Shown here piece after piece: positions 1 to 7,840 of a stretch of DNA of 64,000 nucleotides (the stretch's first letter is position 1; the number at the start of each line of letters is the position of its first letter). Origin of the DNA: Sphaerochaeta associata (GTDB lineage Bacteria > Spirochaetota > Spirochaetia > Sphaerochaetales > Sphaerochaetaceae). Location of the stretch: NCBI RefSeq assembly GCF_022869165.1, contig NZ_CP094929.1, forward strand, positions 1,240,001-1,304,000. Reading direction: 5' to 3'. Both the position numbers and the translations under genes were made by a program. The notes below the pieces were generated by a model. That model was not told where the DNA came from. It saw only the letters and a program-made list of their open reading frames with translations, and ran no database searches.

Positions 1-2
1 TC

Positions 3-461
3 GTCGATGCTGCGTTTCTTTCGTGGATGGAACAGGTCGATTCGTATCTCCCCCTCGGTCTGCCCAAATCTACGGGAAGGGAGTTGTATGGAAAAGCCTA
101 TATCCAGCGGCTCTTGGAGCAGGCGGACAGCAGGCGGCTTTCATCATCCGACGTATTGGCAACAGCCACCCGGTTCATCGCCCGTTCGGTTAAGATAGGC
201 TTGAAGCGTTTCTATAACGCCGACCTTGACTATCTGGTCGTCGGTGGGGGAGGAAGCCACAACCTGGCAATCCTGAATGCACTGGAACAAGAGTTGGGGA
301 CGGCTGTCCATACCTGGCAGGATTTCGGCCGTGACAGCGACAGCAAGGAGGCTGTAGCCTTCGCGCTTTTAGCATGGCAGCGGCTGGTTCGAAAGCCGAA
401 TACCCTACCTTCCGCAACCGGGGCAAATCATAGCGTGGTAATGGGAAAATTGGAGTTGTAA
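3..461 (+). CDS. anmK: Anhydro-N-acetylmuramic acid kinase, C-terminal part (partial)
   Basis: This is the 3' end of a gene that begins before the window; the frame is open back to base 3, so the ATG at 27 is internal. The family phosphorylates and opens 1,6-anhydro-MurNAc to MurNAc-6-phosphate during cell-wall recycling in the cytoplasm. Visible family signatures are G-R-E-L-Y-G, the run L-A-T-A-T-R-F-I-A, the nucleotide-fold motif V-V-G-G-G-G-S-H-N, and D-S-D-S-K-E-A-V-A-F-A-L-L-A followed by L-P-S-A-T-G-A and V-V-M-G-K at the end, all in the order expected for AnmK. The protein ends at a TAA (459-461). About 150 of roughly 370 usual residues are present. The next gene has its own promoter, so I do not join the two in an operon. 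Confidence 0.85.
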   Translation, partial: VDAAFLSWMEQVDSYLPLGLPKSTGRELYGKAYIQRLLEQADSRRLSSSDVLATATRFIARSVKIGLKRFYNADLDYLVVGGGGSHNLAILNALEQELGTAVHTWQDFGRDSDSKEAVAFALLAWQRLVRKPNTLPSATGANHSVVMGKLEL

Positions 462-508
462 CTAAAAAATATTTTCAGTTTTATTTCCAACTACAGTAAA
501 AAATATTG

Positions 509-538
509 TTGCTAGTTGCTGGAATTGGTGCATATACT
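509..538 (+). promoter_or_regulatory. Putative sigma-70 type promoter for the 648-4002 importer
   Basis: TTGCTA (509-514) and TATACT (533-538) are separated by 18 bases. AT tracts (A6TATT) at 464-507 lie just upstream and could act as an UP element. The expected transcription start falls near 545, immediately before the palindrome at 547-556. Confidence 0.5.
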
Positions 539-546
539 ATACAAGT

Positions 547-556
547 GGTGTACACC
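547..556. promoter_or_regulatory. Perfect 10-bp palindrome, candidate operator
   Basis: GGTGTACACC is a perfect palindrome located where transcription from the 509-538 promoter should start. That is a classic position for a repressor site. No copy was noticed upstream of the LacI gene or the 5245 operon, so the regulator is unknown. Confidence 0.3.
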
Positions 557-647
557 TGTTGTTCCTTGCACCCTCGCGCTACTGTGCACCTGATGTTGTC
601 CGAAATCACCGTTTTACGGTTGTTTCTAATACAAAAGGAGGGGCACT

Positions 648-2186
648 ATGAAGAAAACCCTGTTGGTTGCTCTCTTGGTTTTGGTTTCACTTTCCTTCTC
701 GCTGTTTGGGGCGGGGGTTAAGGAGACCACAAGCGGCCCGATTGCATTTTCCGTATTTTATTCGGACAATGCCACCCTGCCGTTCAAGCATGATTGGTTG
801 ACAGTCACCGAAGTCCAGAAGCGGGTGAATGCCAAGGTCGAATTTGAAGTAATCCCGATCGTCGATTACCAGACGAAGGTTTCATTGGCGCTGAATACCG
901 GAACCAATGCACCTGATGTAATCCTCTATCAGTCCACCAAGGGTGAGAATGCCGCCCTTTCGCTCAATGGTGCCATTGTGCCCATCAGCGATTATGAGGC
1001 CTGGACACCCAACTTCAACTCCAGAGTCAAGGAGTTCGGTCTTGAGGAGGATGTAGCGGCTCTCAAGCTCAAGGACGGCAAGCGGTACTTCCTGCCTGCT
1101 CTCTTTGATGTCCCGTTCTACGACGGCGGCCTGATCTTGCGTGAGGACCTCCTGAAGAAGTACAACCTTACAGCACCAAAGACCTTTGACGACCTGTACC
1201 AGGTGCTCAAGGTGTTCAAGCAGCACAACCCATCCTCCTATCCGTTGACCATCCTGGCCGGCCCGCGGGTGCTCTACCGCATGACCATGCCCGCGTGGGG
1301 CATCAGCCTGGGCAAGAACGGCGCCAGTGGAAGCAACACCCTCAGCTGGGACTATGCAACCAAGCGCTACTTTGCCGGTGCCATCAGCGAGCAGTACAAG
1401 AGCTACATAACTTATATGCACAAGCTCTATGCCGAAGGCCTGCTCGATCCTGAGATGGCCGAACCAATCGACGGCGACCGCTGGACGCAAAAGCTTGCGA
1501 CCGGCAAGGCCATGGCCAGCTATGCCTACTACGACCAGATCGGCGGGGTGACGGCGAACAGCACCATCGATGGTTTCAAGCTGCAGATGTATCCCGCCCT
1601 TGCAGGGCCTGCCGGTGCACACCATCAACCCAAGAGCAAGACAGGGTCGGGAATCCTCTTCCCGATCAAGACGGCCAAACGCTCCGATTTCGAGCAGCTC
1701 GTCCGTACAGTCGACGAGATGTTCTTCTCCGAGGAGAACGCCAAGCTCTGGTGTCTGGGTGTTGAAGGTACGACCTATACCGTGCAGAACGGCAAGGTGG
1801 TCTTCTCCGATGAGATCCGAAACTCCAGCGAAGGCATCTACAAGAGTCTGCAGGTCAAGTACGGCTGCGGCAGCGATGTAACGCAGATGGTGTGGGTCAA
1901 TGCCCGTGAGATGACCAAGTACGATGAGAACTATGCGCGCATCAACGCAGAGGTTGAGGCCATCGGTGATGTCATCCAGGCCATCCCTCCGACTCCGAAG
2001 TTCGACGACCGGAAAGCCGAGGAAGCGGGCACCTTGCAGACTCCGCTCTCCGATGCCTTCGAACGATGGAATTCGGCCTTCCTGACCGGCAGCAAGAGCA
2101 TCGAGAAGGATTGGGACGCCTACGTCAAGGAGATGAAGAGCCTTGGCATTGACAAGTTTACCGAGTTGTACAACACCAGCTTGTAA
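648..2186 (+). CDS. Extracellular solute-binding protein of a complex-sugar ABC importer (LplA-like)
   Basis: A 512-residue periplasmic binding protein expected to capture an oligosaccharide or glycan fragment and deliver it to the two permeases encoded next. The N-terminus is a signal peptide (M-K-K-T followed by about 17 hydrophobic residues) ending around F-G-A-G-V-K-E-T. There is no lipobox cysteine, so cleavage by signal peptidase I is likely. The length and the downstream LplB/YtcP-type permeases place it in the large family-1 binding proteins that serve such permeases. The ATG has a strong AAGGAGG seven bases upstream. No ATPase gene is in this operon, as is usual for this importer type, which borrows a shared MsmX/UgpC-like ATPase. 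The substrate cannot be named from sequence. Confidence 0.85.
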   Translation: MKKTLLVALLVLVSLSFSLFGAGVKETTSGPIAFSVFYSDNATLPFKHDWLTVTEVQKRVNAKVEFEVIPIVDYQTKVSLALNTGTNAPDVILYQSTKGENAALSLNGAIVPISDYEAWTPNFNSRVKEFGLEEDVAALKLKDGKRYFLPALFDVPFYDGGLILREDLLKKYNLTAPKTFDDLYQVLKVFKQHNPSSYPLTILAGPRVLYRMTMPAWGISLGKNGASGSNTLSWDYATKRYFAGAISEQYKSYITYMHKLYAEGLLDPEMAEPIDGDRWTQKLATGKAMASYAYYDQIGGVTANSTIDGFKLQMYPALAGPAGAHHQPKSKTGSGILFPIKTAKRSDFEQLVRTVDEMFFSEENAKLWCLGVEGTTYTVQNGKVVFSDEIRNSSEGIYKSLQVKYGCGSDVTQMVWVNAREMTKYDENYARINAEVEAIGDVIQAIPPTPKFDDRKAEEAGTLQTPLSDAFERWNSAFLTGSKSIEKDWDAYVKEMKSLGIDKFTELYNTSL

Positions 2187-2207
2187 TCAGACGTGAGGAG
2201 GGTTTGG

Positions 2208-3131
2208 ATGAAACAAGGGAAGCAACTGCCGAGGAAATCGTATTTCGCACGGTATTGGCAGCTGTATGCCATGATGGTGCTTCCCTTGCTCTATTTCTTG
2301 GTGTTCAAGTATGTTCCCATGCTTGGCAGCGTCCTTGCCTTCCGACGATATCGTCCTGGAATGGGTCCGTTCGGAACCGAGTGGGTGGGCTTGACCTACT
2401 TTTCCCGATTTTGGTCGGACCCTGCATTCTGGCGGGCCTTTCGCAATACATTGGTCCTCAGTATTCTAAACCTGGTGGTGAACTTTCCCATACCGATTCT
2501 GTTCGCCATCCTGCTCAACGAGGTGCACATCCTCCCGTTCAAGAAAGTGGTGCAGACCGTCTCATACATGCCGCGTTTCATTTCAACGGTGGTCGTCATC
2601 GCCATTTTAGGGGAGTTGCTTTCCCCCTCAAGCGGCATCATTAACCTGCTCCGGCAGCACCTGTTCGGCAAAGAGGCGCTCTACTTCATGAATGAGGCCC
2701 GATTCTTCAGGGTCATCTACATCCTGGTCGACACCTGGCAATATACAGGCTGGACCGCCATCATCTATCTCGCCGCCATTACGGCAATTCCCGCCGAGCT
2801 GTACGAAGCTGCCACCATTGACGGAGCAAGCCGTACCCAGCAGATATTCTTTGTCACCATCCCTTCCATCATGAGCACGATCATGGTGATGTTGATCATA
2901 AGTGTGGGAAGGCTTCTCTCCCTTGGCTTTGAGAAGGTATTGTTGCTCTATACCCCGGACAACAGCATGGTCAGCGACATCATCGATACCTTGGTGTACC
3001 GAACCGGTCTTGCCAACCAAAACTACTCCTATGCCACGGCCATCGGCCTGTTCAGCGGCATCATCGGCGTCATCTTGGTTTCATCCTCCAACGCCTTGAG
3101 CAAGCGACTGACCGGGGAGGGGATATATTAG
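2208..3131 (+). CDS. Sugar ABC transporter permease, LplB type
   Basis: Inner-membrane permease of about 307 residues and six predicted membrane segments. It starts with a charged stretch, then Y-A-M-M-V-L-P-L-L-Y-F-L-V-F and the K-Y-V-P-M-L-G-S motif typical of LplB/YtcP partners. The cytoplasmic EAA loop that docks the ATPase is visible as E-L-Y-E-A-A-T-I-D-G-A-S-R. I chose the ATG at 2208, preceded by GAGGAGG at good spacing, over a GTG at 2193. It follows the binding protein by 21 bases and lies one base before the next permease, so the three genes are one transcription unit. Confidence 0.85.
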   Translation: MKQGKQLPRKSYFARYWQLYAMMVLPLLYFLVFKYVPMLGSVLAFRRYRPGMGPFGTEWVGLTYFSRFWSDPAFWRAFRNTLVLSILNLVVNFPIPILFAILLNEVHILPFKKVVQTVSYMPRFISTVVVIAILGELLSPSSGIINLLRQHLFGKEALYFMNEARFFRVIYILVDTWQYTGWTAIIYLAAITAIPAELYEAATIDGASRTQQIFFVTIPSIMSTIMVMLIISVGRLLSLGFEKVLLLYTPDNSMVSDIIDTLVYRTGLANQNYSYATAIGLFSGIIGVILVSSSNALSKRLTGEGIY

Positions 3132-3132
3132 C

Positions 3133-4002
3133 ATGAGAACCTATAAAACCCCGTCTTCGATGCTCTTCTCCTTCGTGGTGTACCTGGTGATGGTCCTCAC
3201 CCTTGCCGTCTGCCTGATTCCCTTCCTCTACATGCTCGCCCTCTCGATCTCAAGTCCGAAGGCAATCATCAACAATGAGGTTTTTCTCATCCCCAAGGGG
3301 TTGAACCTTCAATCGTACATCCAGATTTTTTCCTATCCGAACTTCTTCAAGGCGTATGGCAATACCTTCTTCTATACGATAGCCGGGACGGCGATCAGCC
3401 TGACGCTGATGATATTGTTCGCCTATCCGTTGAGCAAGACACGCCTTAAGGGTGTGAAAGCCGTCATGCGTCTGGTCATTTTTTCGATGTTCTTCTCAGG
3501 TGGACTCATTCCCAACTACTTGTTGGTATCCTATCTCCAGCTGACCAATACACGGCTTGCAATGCTCATTCCGTTTGCAATCAATCAGTTCAACCTGATT
3601 TTGTTGATCAACTTCTTCAAGTCGATCCCCGTCGATTTGGAGGAGGCCGCCATCATCGACGGTCTTGACTATAAAGGCATCCTGGTTCTCATCGTTTTGC
3701 CGTTATCGACTGCAGCCTTGGCTACCGTCGGCCTCTATGCCGCCGTCTTTTTCTGGAATGACTGGTTCCACGGCCTCATCTACCTCAAGAGCAGCCAATT
3801 TCCGGTCATGCTCTTTCTGCGCAACATTGTAACCGGCACCAGCATGGTCGGCGATGCGGCCGGTTCGGGGGACAAGAGCACGATCGCCATTTCAATCAAG
3901 AGTGCGGTGATCATCACCAGCACGCTTCCCATCATCGTGCTCTATCCCTTCCTCCAGCGGTATTTCGTCAAAGGCGTCATGATCGGGGCCGTGAAAGGGT
4001 AG
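3133..4002 (+). CDS. Sugar ABC transporter permease, LplC/YtcP type
   Basis: The second permease subunit (289 residues) pairs with the 2208 product to form the membrane channel. It shows the typical start P-S-S-M-L-F-S-F-V-V-Y, six hydrophobic segments, and the EAA loop L-E-E-A-A-I-I-D-G-L-D. It ends V-K-G-V-M-I-G-A-V-K-G, a characteristic C-terminus of CUT1 permeases of this subgroup. The ATG follows the upstream stop by one base. The last 26 bases overlap the end of the converging LacI gene, and I see no terminator hairpin there, so the two transcripts probably run into each other. Confidence 0.86.
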   Translation: MRTYKTPSSMLFSFVVYLVMVLTLAVCLIPFLYMLALSISSPKAIINNEVFLIPKGLNLQSYIQIFSYPNFFKAYGNTFFYTIAGTAISLTLMILFAYPLSKTRLKGVKAVMRLVIFSMFFSGGLIPNYLLVSYLQLTNTRLAMLIPFAINQFNLILLINFFKSIPVDLEEAAIIDGLDYKGILVLIVLPLSTAALATVGLYAAVFFWNDWFHGLIYLKSSQFPVMLFLRNIVTGTSMVGDAAGSGDKSTIAISIKSAVIITSTLPIIVLYPFLQRYFVKGVMIGAVKG

Positions 4003-5014
4003 TAGAGGGCTTCTGGGTTGTTTCGCGTACGATCAACTCGGTATCCATGTACATGCTGGAGATGGGAATCTGCTCGCCGCTTATGCGCTTGATGAGCATC
4101 TCGCAGCTGAGCAGGCCAAGTTGGAACTTGGGCTGGTTGACCGTGGTGATTGACGGGGTGCACATGGTGGACAATTCGATGTTGTCGAATCCGACGATGG
4201 CGATGTCCTTCGGGACTTCCAGTGCCGACCTTCTCACCGCCTTGATGGCCGCCGCAGCATAGACATCGCTGGAGGCGAAGAACGCATCGGGCCTTTGGTC
4301 GGAATTAAGCAGCTGGAACGCCGCCGAGACAGCCATGTCGTAGCTTATTTCCTGCAGCTGGATGATGATTTCAGGGTCCTTCTTGATGGATGCCTGCTCC
4401 AAGGCCTGTAGATACCCCTTCAGCCTGTCCTGGGCATACTTGTACTGTAGAGGGCCGTTGATGAAGGCTATCCGCTTTCTTCCTAGGGAGATGAGGTACT
4501 CCACTGCATTGCGGGCCGCCGATACATCGTCGATGGTCACAAAAGGAATGTCGACACTGCTGATGCATTCACAACATTGGACCAAGGGGATGGACGAGTT
4601 GAGCTTGAGCAGGGTAGATCGGTTGATGCAGTTGGTGGTGATCAGCCCGGCTGCATTTGTTTTTTTCAACAAATCTGTAAAAGTGTCATAGGATTTTTCA
4701 TCGATTGGATCTTCATTGACCAACATATTGTACCCGTTGCGCTGGGCGGCGGCTTTTGCTCCTTGGATGATGAGGCTGTAGAAAGGGTTGTCCAGGCTGG
4801 GGATGTTGAAGATGATCAGGTCGTTGGTTTTCGAGCCTACCGCCTCCAGGCTGGAGGTGTCGAATCCAAGAGCCTTCATCGCATCGATGACCATCCTGCG
4901 TGTTTCTTCACGTACATTGGGACTGTTGTTGATGACCCTGCTGATGGTGGCGATGGAGATGCCTGAGAGTTCGGAGATAGCCGTATAGGTGATTTTCTTT
5001 GGTGCAGCTGCCAT
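3977..5014 (-). CDS. LacI-family transcriptional repressor
   Basis: A 345-residue sugar-responsive DNA-binding protein. Residues about 8-55 are the LacI helix-turn-helix and hinge helix (A-I-S-E-L-S-G-I-S-I-A-T-I-S-R-V-I-N, then R-R-M-V-I-D-A-M-K-A-L-G-F). The rest is a periplasmic-binding-protein-like effector domain with V-G-F-D-N-I-E-L-S near the C-terminus. The gene is divergent from the ribose-type operon at 5245 and convergent with the LplABC-type operon at 648-4002. It could therefore control either or both; the divergent operon is the more usual target. A 7-bp inverted repeat lies upstream of its start (5070-5093). Confidence 0.9.
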   Translation of the reverse strand: MAAAPKKITYTAISELSGISIATISRVINNSPNVREETRRMVIDAMKALGFDTSSLEAVGSKTNDLIIFNIPSLDNPFYSLIIQGAKAAAQRNGYNMLVNEDPIDEKSYDTFTDLLKKTNAAGLITTNCINRSTLLKLNSSIPLVQCCECISSVDIPFVTIDDVSAARNAVEYLISLGRKRIAFINGPLQYKYAQDRLKGYLQALEQASIKKDPEIIIQLQEISYDMAVSAAFQLLNSDQRPDAFFASSDVYAAAAIKAVRRSALEVPKDIAIVGFDNIELSTMCTPSITTVNQPKFQLGLLSCEMLIKRISGEQIPISSMYMDTELIVRETTQKPSTTLSRPRS

Positions 5015-5069
5015 GGGTATACCTCTAGATGTACTATAGAAGCAGTTTTCATTGCAGGCAAGTAAAAAA

Positions 5070-5093
5070 TGTAAAACTGTGAAAAATTTTACA
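5070..5093. promoter_or_regulatory. Inverted repeat in the lacI/SBP divergent region, possible operator
   Basis: TGTAAAA (5070-5076) and TTTTACA (5087-5093) form 7-bp arms around a 10-base centre, 56 bases upstream of the LacI start. Position is compatible with autoregulation. The arms are AT-rich, so chance occurrence is possible. Confidence 0.22.
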
Positions 5094-5169
5094 AGATTTG
5101 AAATAAATTTCTGTTTTTTAGGTTATAACTGTTAGAATGGTCGTCATAATTGTAATATTACGAAAAATG

Positions 5170-5197
5170 TTGACAGATTTTCAGAAAGATTTATACT
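5170..5197 (+). promoter_or_regulatory. Strong sigma-70 type promoter for the 5245-10904 operon
   Basis: A consensus TTGACA (5170-5175) is followed after 16 bases by TATACT (5192-5197). The expected start is near 5204, which gives a leader of about 40 bases containing TAGGAGG before the ATG at 5245. This is one of the best matches to the promoter consensus that I found in the window. Confidence 0.75.
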
Positions 5198-5244
5198 GAA
5201 TCAAACACAGGCAACACAGATCATCAGCCTGTAGGAGGTTTGTA

Positions 5245-6252
5245 ATGAAAAAGGTATTGGTACTCCTTCTTGTCCTGCTGGTAGCAACCAGCGTCGTGTT
5301 TGCACAGGGCTCCAAGGAAGCTGGTGCAAAGAAGCAGTTGATGGGAGTCGTAACCCCCAGCGCCGACCATGGATTCACTGCAGAGTCCATACGCCACAGT
5401 GAGGCTCAGGTAAAGGCACTGGCTGCACAGTACGGTTTTGACTACCGCTTCATGACGGCAGCTGAAAGCAGTGAGCAGAGCAATGCCGTTGAAACCATCC
5501 TCGGCATGAACCCCGATGTAATGGTTCTCTGGCCGGTCAATGGCGATGAACTGCGCAGTGTCGCCCAGTCGGTAATGGACGCTGGTGTTCCCTTGATTGT
5601 CTATGACCGATTCATCCCCGGTCTTGTTCCCGATGCAGAAATCAGCGGTGACAACGTTGCGATCGGCGAAGGCGCCGGAGTGTATTTCAATGAGTTCTTC
5701 AAGGACGACCTGGCCAAGGGCAAGGTAAACTACCTCGAGTTCAAGGGAGACAGCTCTACCGTCCCGATGGAACGCACCAATGGATTCCTCTCAACTGCAA
5801 GTCCCAACTTCAACTTGGTGCAGTCCTTTGTCACCAACTGGAGCCAGCAGACTGCCATGGAACAGATGGAGAACTTTTTGAACACCAAGAGCAAGGCTGA
5901 GATCGAATCAATCAAGGCGATCTGGACTCATGACGACGAAATCGTCTTCGGTATCGTCGAGGCCCTGAAGAACTATCACGGAAGTGCAAAGATCAACATC
6001 CGCCTGATCAACGGCGTCTCCGCCGGTGAAGGGTTCATGAACCTCTTTGAGAACTCCGGCCTCAGCGGCATCGATTTCATGACCTACACCTTCTCCCCGT
6101 CCATGGTCCGCGATGCTATCGACCTCGGTCTGAAGGTACTGCAGGGCGAGAAGCTCGAGAAGAACTACAAGGTTCCCACCGAGATGATCGACAAGACCAA
6201 CTACAAGACCTATATGCAGGGCGAGCTGTACAAGGTACGCTACAGCCTGTAA
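5245..6252 (+). CDS. Sugar-binding protein of a ribose/galactose-type ABC importer
   Basis: A 335-residue periplasmic binding protein with the RbsB/MglB fold. The signal peptide ends at V-F-A-Q-G-S-K-E-A, again with no lipobox cysteine. Features include the first-lobe hinge region A-V-E-T-I-L-G-M-N-P-D-V-M-V-L-W-P-V-N and D-E-I-V-F-G-I-V-E-A-L-K, which resembles the D-x-x-A-x-G-x-x-x-A-L segment of the family. TAGGAGG stands eight bases before the ATG. It is the first gene of a five-gene operon with ATPase, permease, dehydrogenase and isomerase. The sugar is not identifiable; the catabolic genes suggest a polyol, inositol-like or modified sugar. Confidence 0.87.
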   Translation: MKKVLVLLLVLLVATSVVFAQGSKEAGAKKQLMGVVTPSADHGFTAESIRHSEAQVKALAAQYGFDYRFMTAAESSEQSNAVETILGMNPDVMVLWPVNGDELRSVAQSVMDAGVPLIVYDRFIPGLVPDAEISGDNVAIGEGAGVYFNEFFKDDLAKGKVNYLEFKGDSSTVPMERTNGFLSTASPNFNLVQSFVTNWSQQTAMEQMENFLNTKSKAEIESIKAIWTHDDEIVFGIVEALKNYHGSAKINIRLINGVSAGEGFMNLFENSGLSGIDFMTYTFSPSMVRDAIDLGLKVLQGEKLEKNYKVPTEMIDKTNYKTYMQGELYKVRYSL

Positions 6253-6273
6253 GGGTTGGGTTTTTGGAACATG

Positions 6274-6311
6274 TGCCCTCTGGAGGCTGGATTATCGGCC
6301 TCCTCTGGGCA
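6274..6311 (+). other. Intercistronic hairpin after the binding-protein gene
   Basis: TGCCCTCTGGAGGC (6274-6287) and GCCTCCTCTGGGCA (6298-6311) pair as 5 + 6 base pairs around a symmetrical 3x3 internal loop, with a 10-base terminal loop. There is no following T-run. Such structures between a binding-protein gene and its ATPase gene commonly protect the upstream mRNA and so favour excess binding protein. Confidence 0.5.
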
Positions 6312-6337
6312 TCTCTTGTATAGGTAGGGAGATTGTT

Positions 6338-7840
6338 ATGATCCTTGAGATGAAGAACATATCAAAGTCGTTTGGGGCGGTGCAGGCCCTGAAGGATGTC
6401 TCTTTTTCCGTCGGCAGCAAGGAGATTCACGGCCTGCTCGGTGAGAATGGAGCAGGAAAGACGACCTTGATGAACGTTCTGGCCGGAACGTTTGGTCCGG
6501 ATGCAGGTACGATTGGGATCGATGGGAACATCGTCGAGGGTATGACCCCTAAAAAAGCGGCAGAATTGAAGATTCGATTCATCCACCAGGAGTTGAATCT
6601 ATGCAACGACCTGACGGTCTTTCAGAATATGTTCCTCGGTGAAGAGTACACCAGGCAGTGGTGGATGGTTGATAGGAAACGGGAACTGGAGCACGCCCAG
6701 AAGGTGCTCAATTCCATGAACAGCGGCATCGATGCGCATACCCTCGTCGCCGAGCTCGATACCGCTCAAAAGCAAATGGTAGAGATTGCCAGGGCGCTGT
6801 TGTTCTCCAGTGAGCTCATCATCATGGATGAGCCGACAACCGCCTTGAACAACCGGGAGATTGAGAAGCTGTTCTCCATTATGCAGCGGCTGAAGGAGGA
6901 GGGCGTCTCCTTCATTTATATTTCTCATAAAATGCCTGAGATTTTCCGCATTTGCGATCGATATACCGTTCTGCGCGATGGATCGTTCATTAGAAGCGGT
7001 TTGATCAAGGATATTAATGAGCATCAGGCGACTGAGCTGCTCATTGGAAAGAGCTTTGTACAGGCCCATATAAAGGATGGCATTGCCGCCAGTATTACCG
7101 ATGAGGTGGTTCTCACCGCAAAAGACTTGTCGGGTTCCAGTTTCAGCAATGTCTCGTTTGAACTCCATCGAGGGGAAATCCTGGTTTGTACCGGCTTGCA
7201 AGGTTCTGGAACAGATGAACTTGCCACTTCATTGTTCGGCGCTTCTACCCTGAAAGGGGGGACAGTCGAGACGGCTGCAGGTCCGCTTGCGATGCACGAC
7301 ATCAAGGGTGTCATGAGGCGGGGAATCGCCATGGTGCCCCGTAATCGAAAGGAACGGGGTATTCTGCCGGATTTGAGTATCAGGAACAACAACTCCCTCG
7401 CTTTCTTTGTTGCCAGGCACAAGAGCTTATTTGTTGACAAAAACGAGGAGAAGAGGCGCTTTGATGCAAGTCAGAAGCGATTGGGTATCAAGGTGGGTAG
7501 TGATATGGACGTCATTACTTCTCTTTCGGGGGGGAATCAGCAGAAGGTGATTCTCAGCCGGTGGCTTGAACTCGATGCCGACGTCTACATTATGGACAAC
7601 CCGACCCAGGGCATCGATGTGGGGGCGAAGTTCTCCATCTACAAGCTGATCGTCGAGTTGGCTTCCCAGGGTAAGGGAGTCATTGTATTCACCAGTGAAT
7701 ACCCTGAGATTCATCAGCTGGCGGACCGTTGCCTTGTGCTCTATAAGGGAATGCCTGCGGCAGTACTGTCTCGTGATGAGATTACCGAAGTTGCAATTAT
7801 GGAATATTCGACCGGAACAAGAGGGGAGGTGCTCAATTGA
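6338..7840 (+). CDS. Sugar ABC transporter ATP-binding protein, RbsA/MglA type
   Basis: A 500-residue protein with two fused ABC domains that powers the importer at the inner membrane. Domain 1 (about 1-240) has Walker A G-E-N-G-A-G-K-T and Walker B L-I-I-M-D-E-P-T, with an unusual signature region D-T-A-Q-K-Q. Domain 2 (about 250-495) has a degenerate Walker A (G-L-Q-G-S-G-T-D-E-L) but a clear L-S-G-G-N-Q-Q-K signature and Y-I-M-D-N-P-T-Q-G-I-D-V-G. This one-good, one-degenerate pattern is the rule in RbsA-type proteins. Its stop overlaps the TTG start of the permease. Confidence 0.92.
   Translation: MILEMKNISKSFGAVQALKDVSFSVGSKEIHGLLGENGAGKTTLMNVLAGTFGPDAGTIGIDGNIVEGMTPKKAAELKIRFIHQELNLCNDLTVFQNMFLGEEYTRQWWMVDRKRELEHAQKVLNSMNSGIDAHTLVAELDTAQKQMVEIARALLFSSELIIMDEPTTALNNREIEKLFSIMQRLKEEGVSFIYISHKMPEIFRICDRYTVLRDGSFIRSGLIKDINEHQATELLIGKSFVQAHIKDGIAASITDEVVLTAKDLSGSSFSNVSFELHRGEILVCTGLQGSGTDELATSLFGASTLKGGTVETAAGPLAMHDIKGVMRRGIAMVPRNRKERGILPDLSIRNNNSLAFFVARHKSLFVDKNEEKRRFDASQKRLGIKVGSDMDVITSLSGGNQQKVILSRWLELDADVYIMDNPTQGIDVGAKFSIYKLIVELASQGKGVIVFTSEYPEIHQLADRCLVLYKGMPAAVLSRDEITEVAIMEYSTGTRGEVLN

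Noticed and set aside
460-480. AT-rich imperfect inverted repeat after anmK as a terminator
   Set aside because: The arms are almost only A and T with mismatches and there is no clear T-run; it fits better as an AT tract upstream of the 509-538 promoter.
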